A stretch of 64,000 bases of DNA from Leptoclinus maculatus (lineage: Eukaryota; Chordata; Actinopteri; Perciformes; Stichaeidae). Where the stretch lies: contig JAVDOI010000012.1 in the NCBI GenBank assembly GCA_032191485.1, forward strand, positions 21,646,985 to 21,710,984, given 5' to 3'. The translations under genes were made by a program, and so were the position numbers. Below, piece after piece: positions 10,966 to 22,716 of the stretch (its first letter is position 1; every line of letters starts with the position of its first letter). The notes under the pieces were generated by a model, which saw only the letters and a list, made by a program, of their open reading frames with translations, had not been told where the DNA came from and did no database searches.

Positions 10966-13900
10966 GGCTCGACGCGCTCACACAGAATGCAGACTGTCCT
11001 GAAGCGCCGGAGCGTGACGGAGGGGAGGTGGAGGGACGGGGAGCTGAAGGAGAGATGTTGAAATACTCTACGATATATTGAAATATGATTCAAAAACAAA
11101 AAGGGAATTCAGGTTATTTAAATAAATGGCAACTTAAAAAAAAAAAAATCAACCCAGGGAGCACTCTGTTAGAAGAAAAGTGACGCGGACCAAAATCCAC
11201 ACCATGCTGCTGCTGGGATTAGGAGGAGGAACCGGATCCTTCAGTCAGACCGGATGGAAGAGAAGAATACTGCTACTAGAAACTGTCTGTGGGGGGTTTA
11301 ATATGCTGTATGTTTACCTGTTGTCTCTTTTGTGTCCTTAACTGTTTTTGGATGAGCGGTTGATCAGTTTTTCACGCTTCACATCAAATGGAACACGGAG
11401 GATAGTGAACACAGGATTGTTTAAAGGAGCTCAGAGACATGAAGAGGACAAAGATGAGTTGGACGTGCTGCCCTATAGCATACACTGTGGCCACTGTGTG
11501 TGTGTGTGTCTGTGTGTGCATGCTCACCGACTCCAGGAGCTCTTTGATTCATGACCACACACACCCCGGCAATATGAAGCATGCACTACACTGGATTTGT
11601 GTTTGCTTTGTGGTATTACTGCGGCAAAGGTGTCAACAGTGCAATGTTGACTCAGTTTAGTATGGGCGAGGGGTAAAGTCTTAAGACAGACCCAGGAACA
11701 GTGCAGGTTGTTTATTTTCATGGGACAGCTGATATGATGATTTTAAAAAGCAGCAGATAAATCCGTTTATTCCTTTTTTTTATTTTTTTACCTGAAATGA
11801 TAGAAATAGTGTGCACACAGCTCAAATTCAGTTAGTCATATCAATAGTATTTATCAACATAGGAATTGCACTTCATTTTAATGAATAGTTTTGTGGTACG
11901 ATAATTAATGTTATATATGAATTATTTAAACTTGTGAACTCTTAAATTGTAACTTATTGCCATTTATGTTATTGAGGTTTATTTATTTGAAGCAATTTAT
12001 TTATTAACTTTGTTTTGTAACACACATACACACACACACAAAGCATCCTTACTGATTATCATGGTCAAAGCAAGTTGCAGATGTCTTACGTCAATATTTT
12101 AAGAATCTATATAGATAACTGACGAGGCATATTTAGTTTTGAGTACTTTTTAAAAGCCTTTTTAAGTGCAGATGTTTTATAACTGACAAGATCTTTTGAT
12201 AATTTTACACAAAAACGGTTATCTTTTGGTGTTTTCTCCGTTTCGTTTGTGTTCTTTCTGTTACTGCTACATTCAGAAACCCACTGCTGAGGGGAAAAAA
12301 GAAAGTATGTATTTATTATTTATTTAATATGAAAGAAATTGACTGATATGGCTGTATATTTATTTTGTTATTTATTTGCGTGATGTGACGGTTGAGTCCG
12401 ATTAGTCTTAAAGATCCACTGCTAATATTTAAATAAAGAAAACGGCATCAATACAAACACTGTTTGATTACTTAGGCTTATATACTTAGACAAACCAGCA
12501 GCTGATTGTAAAGACAAAAAGAGAGCCCCAACATCTGTGTGTTTGCTTTTGTCAGGTAAAAGAAAACCAGGAAAAGTAACTTTTAAAAGAAAAACAAATG
12601 TTGAGTTCAAAAACGTTACCTCTCCTAAGCGCTTTGTAGCGGCCAGCACTGGCTCACCCCAAACCTCTGTAATGTACCAGAGATGCTTAAGTTCTGCTTT
12701 GGATTCTTTTTGTCTTATGTGTTGTTTTCATCAGCACAATAATACATATATAGAGCTGTATTCCAGCTGTGGTTCAGGCTGGATGAATGGTTCTAAAACA
12801 CACACACACACAGCAACACATTCAGCCATGGAGGATACTGTAGGATGGCCTCCTTTGACAAACTTCTATCAGATAAACATACACACCCTTGTAGCCTTAC
12901 TCTAGATTTTAATTTTTAGATGCACAAAGTGCCACTAAAAAAAAAAAAAGAAGAAAAAAAACTTTCTTTCCTGATTCTTCGCATTTCTGCAATGTAACAA
13001 TGTCTGGTCCCGGGAAGACCACGGCATCAAGAGAGCGGTGATTGTTTCAGATGCCTTTATTTCTCTGCCAAGATGGCCATTAGTACACTCTATATACATT
13101 CTGTATAAATAGATTTTAAAGATGCTATATATATGAATATAAACATACATATATTTTTCCAGTGTAATTGTTGACTTGCTCTTCTTCTTCTCTTGTATTA
13201 CCTTAAGAGAGGATCACTAGCTGTCTAGAAGAGATGGGAGGGGCGTTACCAATAGGAGGCAGTTACACCTTATTTAATATCACTAAGACCTGCTCAACTG
13301 TGGCTTTAAACACACCATTCACTCAAACTGAAGGTTTAGTAGGCGTCATTGGCGATACAGTACAATACTGTAGTGTTTTCAAAGCTTTCCTTTTTTTCTC
13401 CCCCCTCCATTTCCTGTATTTGTCTGTCCTTGATCCAGAAATGTCAAAAAAACATCTACTGTATGTTGTACTACTGAATCTGACAAATAACTAGATGGTT
13501 GGCTCTTTGTTCCTAAGTGTCATGTGACTTCATGTATAGTTAAAAAAAAGATGATGCCTCTGGATAATGTTCTGCACATAGTGTTTGGCGACATTGTGCA
13601 GTTGTTGTATTGTTACTAGTGAGGCCTGCTTGCTATGAGCCCATTCTCTCTGATGTTGAAACAAGCAAGTAGGAGACTTGTAGTGTGACCTGCCTTTGAG
13701 TGATTCGTTGCAGCTACTGTGGTGTAACAGTATGATCCCCTTGTGTGACTCTGATGTCAAAGGCATGTTGTAAATGTGCTCTTAGCCAATGTAGAATGAC
13801 ACTCCTTTGTGCACTTTCTGAATAACCGTTGAAAATGCCAGCATTTGAGTCCTGACTTGTGAAAACCCTGATAGATCACGAGCAATTCAAGTATTCAGCT

Positions 13901-15121
13901 CCACCGGAGGGCGCACTGCAAAGCATTGTCACACCTGTCTGTTGCTGTTCCCATAGAAAACAAGCCGTACGTCATGTCAGATAGAGATGCGTCTTTTATT
14001 CCGCGGGTTCAGCCCCGTGCTGTCGGAGCTCAGAAATGTATTAAAAAAAGGAAGCGCTACTTTCTTTTCCAAACAAAAACCAAAAGAGATTGACAGGAAG
14101 CAGAGTTTGGTTCTCAGGTGAGCGGGGAGAGCTGCCACAGGTCAGCCAGTCAGCCGAGGCTAGAGGCTGGATCGGGGTCTCCTGTGAAATGAGATGAGCG
14201 TGTGGGAGTGGGAAATTGATTTGCCGGGCTACACAATCTCCCCCTTGTTTTAGGAGGAGGCGTTTGTTGCATAAATATGTGTCCATCAGTCAAAAGAATG
14301 TCGAAGCTTTTAATGACTTTTAAACCCACCCCCACCCCCTTCCTCATGTCTTGTGTAACCTTTCCTCAGGAAAGATCATTTTTGATGCATTTGGTTAACA
14401 AAGTAGTATATTCTTCCTCTTTTGAAATGCACGAGAATACTACCCAAGAGTGTTAAGACTGTGAATCTTCTCCTAACTTATTTGATATGGCATGACCCCT
14501 TTTAAACTGCTTGATGAAATTGTCTACTGAGGTATGTAAATGAATAACACTGAGGCCATGAAAGCATAGCATTTAAAAAAAAAAAAAACAGTCAGCTGAG
14601 GAAGCGAGTGCAGCCTAAGGTTGGTTCTTCGCCCACGCACTGTATGTTTTCTTATTTACAGAGAAGTACTGAGTGATGGAGTGAGGAGTTTTATTATTCC
14701 AAATAGCAAAGGAATTTAAAAAAGCAGACCCAGTTTCCCTAAAGCACCTGGAACGAAAACGAGTTAAACATGTTGACACTTTCAGGGAAACCAGCCCAGA
14801 CCAAAATCCAACTGTGTGTTTAGGAGGGGGGGGGGGGGGGGGGGGTTAGGTACAGATGTGTGGCACACACCACTCATGAGATAAGAAAAGAATGTCTGGT
14901 TGAGTGGCACTTTTCATCAAGCTGAGCAAAACCAAAAGCAATCTCCCCCCCCCAGCCCCACCCTCACCCTCTGCTGTAGTTACAAGCCGTGTGGTCTTAT
15001 CATGTGTGCCTTTCTCACTCCACGCATCTGAAGATAGGGTATGTTTACACTTGGCAAACCTGGTTCAAATAGTGCTGGAAACATTCAGTCTAGATCTTTT
15101 ACCCAATGCTGTCGGGGAACT

Positions 15122-15176
15122 TGTGTGTGTGTGTGTGTGTGGGGGGGGGCGGGGGGGGGGGGGGGCGGGGGGGGTT
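15122..15176. repeat. GT microsatellite running into a G tract
   Basis: (TG)n is followed by nearly pure G with two C interruptions, in the myt1 3' UTR. A second uninterrupted G run of about 20 lies at 14,826-14,846. Confidence 0.85.
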
Positions 15177-15322
15177 ACTACAGTATGTATAGGGAGATAA
15201 AACAGGCCATTTTGTGACAAAATGAGATACAAAACAACAAGCGTCTCTTAGGCTAAAGCAACTGTGATCTCATTCTGTCGATTCAGGTACCAAACTGCAC
15301 GGACAGTAATCTGAAGAACATC

Positions 15323-15323
15323 G

Positions 15324-15361
<38 letters not shown>
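15323..15361. repeat. ATC trinucleotide repeat
   Basis: A run of about 13 ATC units in the myt1 3' UTR. On the minus strand it reads as poly-Asp inside an open frame that is otherwise unsupported. Confidence 0.85.
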
Positions 15362-15362
<1 letters not shown>

Positions 15363-15943
15363 CTAGATAATGCATCAGTGTGCAGGGCAATATTTTGAAA
15401 CAAGCGGAAGTCTCTGTACATATTTGTATTCAGAAGAAACAGTGTTATTGTTGTTGTATTGAAGACAAGTTTAAAATGGCAAAAAAAAAAAAAAAAATGT
15501 TTGTGACAAAGAAAAAAAAAATCCACAGCCAAGGGTTGTCCTGCTAGCACATTTTTACAGAGATGAGCTATTTTTATTGGTGATTTTCTAGGCATTAATA
15601 TTGATATCCTTTTCAAAAAGTACAAAACTTCCAAAATTACAAGCACTTCCACAACGATAGATTGTATGGTCCTTTTTGTTACTTTTGTAGATGTGCTCGT
15701 TCCTTTACTACTGCACCATTTTGTAAAGTGGGACAGGCCTTGGCTGTGTGTCCTCGGGGTCTCATGATGTTTGTTTTTTTTGTTTGGGAAGTAAAACACT
15801 GTAGATGGGCCGAACTTGTGACTGTGTGTTTGTGTACTTGTGTACATGTTCCCCTGTTCCTGTGTCAGTGTTATAAGCCAGAGAAGTGATGTCAGTTATT
15901 GTGGGGGTATGAACCATTTTAAATGTTCTCTATGAAAAACGCA

Positions 15944-15949
15944 AATAAA
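15944..15949 (+). terminator. Candidate myt1 polyadenylation signal AATAAA
   Basis: This canonical hexamer lies at the end of the long noncoding stretch after myt1. A TTIR MITE begins 94 bases downstream, which sets a plausible outer limit for the transcript. Confidence 0.5.
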
Positions 15950-16042
15950 GAATCATAGACAAGTATGACTCCGTCTTATATGTGTGTGTGTGTGTGTGAG
16001 TGTAGGCCTTGGGAGTAAGGACAGTTCTAAGGTGAGGTTAGC

Positions 16043-17081
16043 TTAAAGGAACAGTGTGTAGGATTTAGGAGACGTATTGGCAGAAATGGAATATAATATT
16101 CTTACCTATGTTGTTATTACTGTATAATCATCTGAAACTAAGAATCGTTGTGTTTTTGATTTTTGGATGTATAGAGAGAATTGGATACAGTGTGTGTGGG
16201 GGGGGGGGTATTCCTATGGAACTTGCTCAATGGCACATGAAGAAAAAATGGCTCAATAATGAAGTGATGACATTACCCAGATCTTCCATTGATGTTCTGC
16301 ATCACATAGAGCAAGCGCCTTGTAGTTTCCTTTAACCCCGCCCCCCAGCCCTCAGCTTCCTGCTTATTCTGACTGATTCTCATGACTAGAGGAAGGAAAA
16401 CAACTCTGGATTCAGCTATTAATGCATTTTACAACTTTTAAGACCTAATGCTTTAGATTAAGGCTATTCATAATAGAGCTGGCCAATATATTGATATTTT
16501 ATCGATATCGTGATATGAGACTAGACGTCATCTTATTTTGAATATCTTAATATGGCATAAGTTTAGTCTTTTCCTGGTGTTAAAAGGCTGCATTACCCAT
16601 AAGGGGATGTCATTTTCTGAACTATTCAGACTGTTGTAGTCGTTCTAATATTTACCTTTACCCACTTAGTCATTATATCTACATTACTGATGGTTATGTA
16701 TCAAAAATATCATTCATCGCCCAGCCCTATAGCATTCGTACTGGTAAGTTGAGCTACAGGCGTCTCTTTCCCAATGTGAGTCAATGGGAAAAAGTCTTCT
16801 GGGAGCCCCATAGCATCACGTGATGGACACAGAAGTTGTAAATCCACCGTTTGTCCACAATGTTTGCTTCAAAGTCCAGCGATCTTCCTGGGGGCTTCCC
16901 GCCATAATGCACCATCATGTTTCTACAATAGCCCAAAATGCACAAACCAAACACTGGCAGCTTGAATTTGGTGGCACCTGAAGGCAACTGTAGGGGAGGG
17001 GTGAGCAGAGGGGTATTTAGCTGGGGGCACTCTGCAACCTCACCGCTAGATGCCACTAAATCCTACACACTGGCCCTTTAA
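16043..17081. mobile_element. TTAA-flanked element (copy 1), with a nested hAT-like MITE
   Basis: The left end TTAAAGGAACAGTGTGTAGG and the right end CCTACACACTGGCCCTTTAA form terminal inverted repeats with TTAA at both borders. The same termini recur at 20317-20677. An interior block at about 16,468-16,735 starts gctggccaatatattgatat and ends atcgcccagccct, the ends of a separate hAT-like MITE, so one element sits inside the other. Confidence 0.75.
16468..16735. mobile_element. Nested hAT-like MITE (GCTGGGCGATAT ends)
   Basis: The ends resemble agggctgggcgatat and its reverse complement, with ATCGATATCG-rich subterminal sequence. This is a pattern common in fish genomes. No clear 8-bp target duplication was found, so boundaries are approximate. 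Confidence 0.5.
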
Positions 17082-17255
17082 GGGGCTATGAAATGCATTA
17101 TGTCATTATGGAGGTCCTCCCAAGTATAACAAGACGTGTGTGTATTTTGTGTTGGAGAGAAACTATTAATCTTGCATAGCAGTAACATCGGGGCTTGTGA
17201 CTAGCTAAGTGAAGTATACTGTACATATGATATATTGACACACAGTGTACTCGGT

Positions 17256-17259
<4 letters not shown>

Positions 17260-17314
<55 letters not shown>
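17260..17314. repeat. CA dinucleotide microsatellite
   Basis: About 27 uninterrupted CA units between myt1 and pcmtd2. Open frames reading VCVCVC here are artefacts of the repeat. Confidence 0.95.
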
Positions 17315-17317
<3 letters not shown>

Positions 17318-17922
17318 GCCTTCCTGACTGGTAAACAAAATGGGGGACTCAGTGTGCTGTTAACATGCAGTTACATGTAGTTTGTATGTTGAACAGCACT
17401 GACATCTGGTGGACCATTTAGTGAACCCGCAGGTTGTGCAGACTCTTGAGTACTTATGCAACATTATGTCTCTCTGCAGCTCTTTATATTTACTCAGTTG
17501 CTTTGGCACAATCCTCCTTAAAACACTGTGTGAAATTGTCACATACTCTTTGTCTCACAACATTAAATCCAAATGTTAACGTACACATATCTTCTGTTGA
17601 CACAATGATGGGTCCATTTAGTCTTGGTGGACAAACTCAATGATGCCAATCTTCTATTGAATTGTATAACTCTCTTCGGGGTTCATCCCCGTTATCATTG
17701 TGTAAGAACTCATAACCTTTTAAACGGAAATGTTACATAGTTGCATGGAACAAGTTACTTGTTACATACTTAGAATATGCAATCCAACACAAACCCTCTG
17801 ATAACCATATAGCTCAAACAACACCTCATGTAACTTCAGTTGTCTCTGTGTTTCTAGGAACGATAGACCTTTTCTACTTCATCCTGTCCCAGTAGGGTCA
17901 GCACACCTGTGCCTACAGCAGG

Positions 17923-18303
17923 CAGTGGTGGAGGAAGTACTCTGAGTAAAAGATCAGAGAATAAATACTCTGTCATAAGTCAAATAAGTCAAAGTATCAA
18001 AAGTAGAAGTACTGAACAGGCAAAATGGCTCATTTATTGAAGCAGTGGAGCTAATTTGAACTACTTTGTATAGGCTTTAATCAATGATAATAACAATAAT
18101 ACCTCATAATCATATGTTGTGTTATGATTCTGAATCTGTAAAGTAACTAGCAATAACAGCAGTGTATTATATAATATTTCTCTCTGAAATGTAATGGAGT
18201 AGAAGCATATAGCATAAAATGGTAAATGGTACAAAAAGTACCTCTGACTTGTACTTAAGTACAGTATTTGAGTAGTACTTACTTAGTTACTTTTCCACCA
18301 CTT
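17923..18303. mobile_element. hAT MITE with near-perfect 8-bp target duplication
   Basis: The left end is CAGTGGTGGAGGAAGTACTC and the right end ...TTTTCCACCACTT is its imperfect reverse complement. Flanking octamers acagcagg (17915-17922) and acagtagg (18304-18311) match at 7 of 8, consistent with hAT insertion. It lies between the myt1 3' end and the pcmtd2 promoter. Confidence 0.8.
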
Positions 18304-18539
18304 ACAGTAGGCCACTGAGTAGTCTACTCAGCCAGTGACGCCCATTAGAACAACGCAGTGGCAACCAAAGCTTATTCAATTAAATGAAAGAGCAGCTTCT
18401 CAAGCGCAGATAGCGGCTCAGCTGCAGATAGAAGACACGATCACATGGGTAAAATAAATCCATAAACACACACAAACCTGACGTAATATGAATATTGTGT
18501 TGCTTATACACTCAGTCGTTGATAGCCGGAATAGAAACC

Positions 18540-18700
18540 GTTCATGTTGGTGCTCCCACTGCGTCTTTCATCATATGATGAACTGCTCCGGCTCCACCGC
18601 TCCGAGGGCGGAATGTAGGCCACGCTCCTCCGGACGTCATTTTGCGTAGGCTGATTTACGTCTGACGTCAGAGCGTCAGCTGGCCGAATGTTTACATCCA
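18540..18700 (+). promoter_or_regulatory. Putative pcmtd2 promoter with CRE-like sites
   Basis: This CpG-containing stretch lies just upstream of the probable first exon. It contains a perfect palindromic CRE, TGACGTCA, at 18663-18670 and a 7/8 match, GGACGTCA, at 18632-18639. No TATA box is evident. Promoter function is inferred from position and motif content. Confidence 0.5.
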
Positions 18701-18796
18701 GCAGTGGCGTGTTTCAGACTGGATCCTCACAACAACAGAAGGCTGAGCACACGGGACCCCGCTAAGACAGAGACCAGCAGTCTGCATTCCCACAAG
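18700..18796 (+). other. pcmtd2: Probable pcmtd2 5' UTR exon
   Basis: A splice donor (CACAAG followed by gtagaa) lies at 18796/18797 downstream of the CRE-bearing segment. The first coding exon at 21531 has five noncoding bases before its ATG, so an upstream noncoding exon is required. The transcription start is not determined. Confidence 0.45.
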
Positions 18797-21530
18797 GTAG
18801 AACATCAGCGTGACCGGGGCTCGTTACGGAGGCCCGCTGGAAGCTGCTGCTTTGTTTCTGTCGTTACACCAGCAGCTGTTAGCATTCTTGTCTCGATCTG
18901 TCTCCTCTTGCAGCGAGGACGAGAGGGTGGTTATTTCTGTTTGTGTTGACCTTGCCACTGCTAGGCAGACTGTTATGGACGTGATATTTCATGTTTGTTG
19001 TTCATACCAGCCGACTGTTAGACTAGGACAGCTTGGATTTTAAGTGGTTATTCATTTTGGATCACCTGAGTGACGCAACTAGCAACCGCAACAACGTGCG
19101 GGCTGTGCATGTGTGCGGTGAGCTGAAACCTGCTGGAGTTACAGGACGGGGCGTCCCGACGCTTCTTCTAAACGATGCAAAGGAAAGAATGGACGTGGTG
19201 GCTAATCTAATGAATCAGCTCAATGGCAGTGTATTTGCAGGAAGTGTGTACCCCACTAGCCTACTAAAGCCCTTAGTTAGTCACAGAATGGGTTACAGGG
19301 CCCTCTTGTGGTCATGTGGGCTAACATCCCAAAGAAGCAGTTTGGGTTTCTATTCACATGGACAACATCTCATTCTGGACTCGCTTCAATTGGAACGGGT
19401 TTTCATTTTGATGCACCAACTGCTGTTTGTTCCTTTTATTCATTCTCTGCCTGAAAAACATCCTCTTCATCTCAGCTCAAGAGGCATCAAAGGCAGGAGG
19501 TCCGGTAATATGTAAATAGACCCGCTCCTTTGTTCTGTTATAGCCTCATGACTATGGCCAGCATTTGGCAGCCAGTGAACCCTGTGATCTCTTGTCCTTT
19601 GGCGTTGCCCTCTGGTGTTGTTCTTAACACCACTGGCAGCACTCACTCCTGCAGCTGTATTCTGCAGCCGAAAGCTTCATTTAGGTCTCTACATGTGGTG
19701 GGTCAGGCTTATTTGTGTGGAAAGTCTCAAAGAGCTTAGAGTTGAAATGGAATGTAAAAAGCCTTCTAACCATTTTAACACATCCTCAGTCATTTTGTGC
19801 ACCTTTTTAACAATACATGCAATTTATTAATTTTCTTATACAAAAAAAAATAATTATTTCAGTTTCTTTGTATACCAAAGTCCAATCATATTTTTATTCT
19901 GTAAAACAAAATATGGCATGTGCTAAACGTAAGCTAGTACCAGGCAGCAACATCCGGTTCTGAAAAGTGAAGCCAAAGCTGAAGTGTGTGAAAAATTCAT
20001 ATCATACGGGAAATTAAAACCGGTATACCGGACCGCCCAGCACTAGTGTGAACACACTAGTGATCCAATCAAATGCAAAATATTTGATTTAAATCCCTCT
20101 GGTACACCGCTCACACGCTCCATTTCACTGGGGAATACTCGCATACAGAAGCTAAAGATGCTCTAACTTCCTCACTGGGTCTTTAATGGTAGGAGCATTT
20201 TTAATCCATATCAACCACTACTTTGTGCTGTCAAATCAGACATGGTTTGTCAGGTTGTGATTGTCTTGGAGTTTATCCAAGTTGTCCACAGTTTAAGTTA
20301 TTACAAAAGGACAGTCTTAAAGGACCAGTGCGTAGGATTTAAAGTGATTTATTAGCAGAAATGGAATAGAATATTCATAACTATGTTTTCATAAATGTAT
20401 AATCACCTGAAACAAAGATAATTTTAATAATTAGAATTAGATTGAGCCCTTTATCTATAGGGAGCAGGTCCTCTTCATGGAGTCCACCATGTTTCTACAG
20501 TAGCCCAGAACGAACAAACCAAATACTGGCTCTAGAGAGAGCCTTTAGTGTTTTTACGTCCCCTGAAGGCCACCTACTTCTCTAACTTCCTTGGAAAGGG
20601 AGTGAGCAGAGGGGTGTTCAGTTTGTTGCACTGTGTCACAACTAGATGGCACTAAACCCTACGCACTGGCCTTTTAAAGAAACTGATAGTTGATTATGAA
20701 TATGATGGTTGAAGGAGTTTCAATATTGAATAGTGTGTGCTTTCGTTGAGTCTTTGAAATGACAAAGAAATAGTACAAAAAATATGCAGATCCCTTTTTC
20801 TCAGAGCACAAGGTGTTGCCTTCATATTGCTGGTTTTGTACAACCAACAGTCCAACAGCCAAAGACTTTTCTTTTAATTTACTTAGAAAAACAGCACATC
20901 CTCTACATTTAAGAAGTTTGAACCAGAGAATGTTTGGCATATTATATTGTGACTAATCATTGAATTGATTAATTGTTTCATAACATAGACTCTGATATGA
21001 AAGACTAGTGTACATTCTGTTTGTTGAACTGATGAGAGGAAATTAAGACTCTACCTAATGCATTTAGTTGGTCTCATTTATGAAGTATTTCACATGTTTA
21101 TATGTTTTCAATAACTAAACAAAGTTGTGATTTATCAAACATACATCTCTCCTAAATGGCTGGTTTACCTTTTCAAAGTATATATAATGATGATGAGGAA
21201 ATGGCAATGAAGATGATCAGGAATGTTCATTACAGACAAATTCTCTCTTCCCCTGATTATTCTCATTATTATAGAGAAGGCCTGTTGTGAATTGGGTCGC
21301 AATGGTTGGACATTTTTTAAAATGGGTCCCCAGAAAAATAAATTTGGGAAACATTGTTGTAAAGAGCAAGTTTGAGCACAAGTATAGACGTCTGACAAGA
21401 ATGGATTTGGATCCATTTCTGTAAATAATCCAGATGACAGGGTTTGATAATTAGTGCGTAGCTATGCTCACTGTAGACTGGTTCTTATGTAATTTGGGAT
21501 AGTAAGCCACCTGCTTCTCTTTGCCTCCAG
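18797..21530. other. pcmtd2 intron 1
   Basis: Noncoding sequence between the proposed first exon and the acceptor ttgcctccag at 21530. It contains the TTAA element at 20317-20677 and, at about 20,020-20,045, a fragment reading accggtataccgg...cgcccagc that resembles the end of another hAT-like element. Open frames at 19,033-19,830 show no recognisable protein. Confidence 0.55.
20317..20677. mobile_element. TTAA-flanked MITE (copy 2 of the 16,043 family)
   Basis: The termini TTAAAGGACCAGTGCGTAGG and CTACGCACTGGCCTTTTAA, and interior phrases such as 'agcagaaatggaata', match the element at 16043-17081. This shorter copy lacks the nested MITE. Confidence 0.75.
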
Positions 21531-21691
21531 TTAACATGGGTGGAGCTGTGAGTGCCGGTGAGGACAATGACGACTTGATTGACAACCTGAAGGAGGCTTA
21601 CTACATCCGCTCAGACCTGGTGGAGCGGGCCTTTAGAGCTATCGACCGGGCTGACTATTACCTGGATGAATACCGGGATAATGCCTACAAG
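21531..21691 (+). CDS. pcmtd2: pcmtd2 first coding exon
   Basis: The acceptor is tgcctccag and the donor gtgagc. Five untranslated bases precede the ATG at 21536. The exon encodes the conserved N-terminus through YLDEYRDNAYK. The second-residue Gly fits a possible myristoylation signal (MGGAVS), as noted for the family. Confidence 0.93.
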
Positions 21692-21798
21692 GTGAGCACA
21701 CTAAATGTCTGTGAAATCACCCAAACGGGTCCAAAGAAATTCACAGTCTTCACTTGTAGAATGCGATAGGCTGAAAGACAAGCTGGTTACGGTAATAC

Positions 21799-21832
<34 letters not shown>

Positions 21833-22685
21833 AGGACTTGGCATGGCGGCATGGAAAGATCCACCTGTCTGCTCCGTGTATCTACTCTGAGGTGATGGAG
21901 GCTTTGGACCTCCACCCTGGCCTCTCCTTCCTCAACCTGGGCAGTGGGACTGGCTACCTCAGCACCATGGTCGGCCTCATATTGGGTATGTGGTGTCTTT
22001 ATAATTGTTCTGGTGAACTTGTGGCAGCGTGAAGGTTACAGGCACGCACACTTGTGAACTGAGAGATAGTGGTTCAAATTCTTTATGCCTTGTCAACTTG
22101 TCTGGATACATGTCATGGTCTGGGAACGTGAAAAAGTGGCTCACTGATATCTGACATGATTGGACATCAATCCCTATTGACCCAAATGTTCTGCTGCTTA
22201 ATGATGACTCTAAACATTCTACACTTGTTTGAAAAACAGAGAAACATCTGGCTTAAATTCAACCAGGAAAATGAAAGCACAACGCTAAGAGTCAGCTAAG
22301 AGTCTGTTTATCATATTTAGAAGAAAAAGAGCTGAAAACTAAACAGAGAAATGTTTAGTAGCCAACAAGGTAACAAAAACAAGCATTGTTTGACAGACGA
22401 TCTTAGCAGACAGTGAGCAGTGGACTTCATATGACAATAATCACAACTTGGATTAATTTACTATGAAAACATGATTCTTTTGACCAATATGGACTAAGGA
22501 ATATAAATAATCAAGTTAACTCAAATTAATTCAGACTTAGTGACAAAGGTAGGAAGCCACCGTCTTTCTTTTTTGCCATTAGGGCTGTACCTAATAGTTT
22601 AAAGCTTTGAAGCTTCATTCAAACTTTGACATAAGAGTTATTTTAATTGATAACTCACAGAAACATTGCATGCAATATTCCATCT

Positions 22686-22716
<31 letters not shown>

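Larger units (their letters stand above)
10966..15970 (+). other. myt1: myt1 3' UTR (about 5 kb)
   Basis: The stretch after the stop has no recognisable exon or complete transposon and is rich in ATTTA/TTATTT motifs between about 11,880 and 12,440. It contains a G run at about 14,826-14,846, a GT-then-G tract at 15,122-15,176 and an ATC repeat at about 15,323-15,361. A candidate polyadenylation signal AATAAA is at 15944-15949, and an earlier possible one is at 12432. The extent is inferred from signals and the absence of other features; no transcript was seen. Confidence 0.6.

Noticed and set aside
15248..15847. 199-residue minus-strand frame with poly-Asp
   Set aside because: Poly-Asp comes from the ATC microsatellite; the rest has no similarity and lies in the myt1 3' UTR.
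19033..19515. 160-residue open frame in pcmtd2 intron 1
   Set aside because: No recognisable domain, no splice or start context, and it lies within a clear intron; probably a chance frame.
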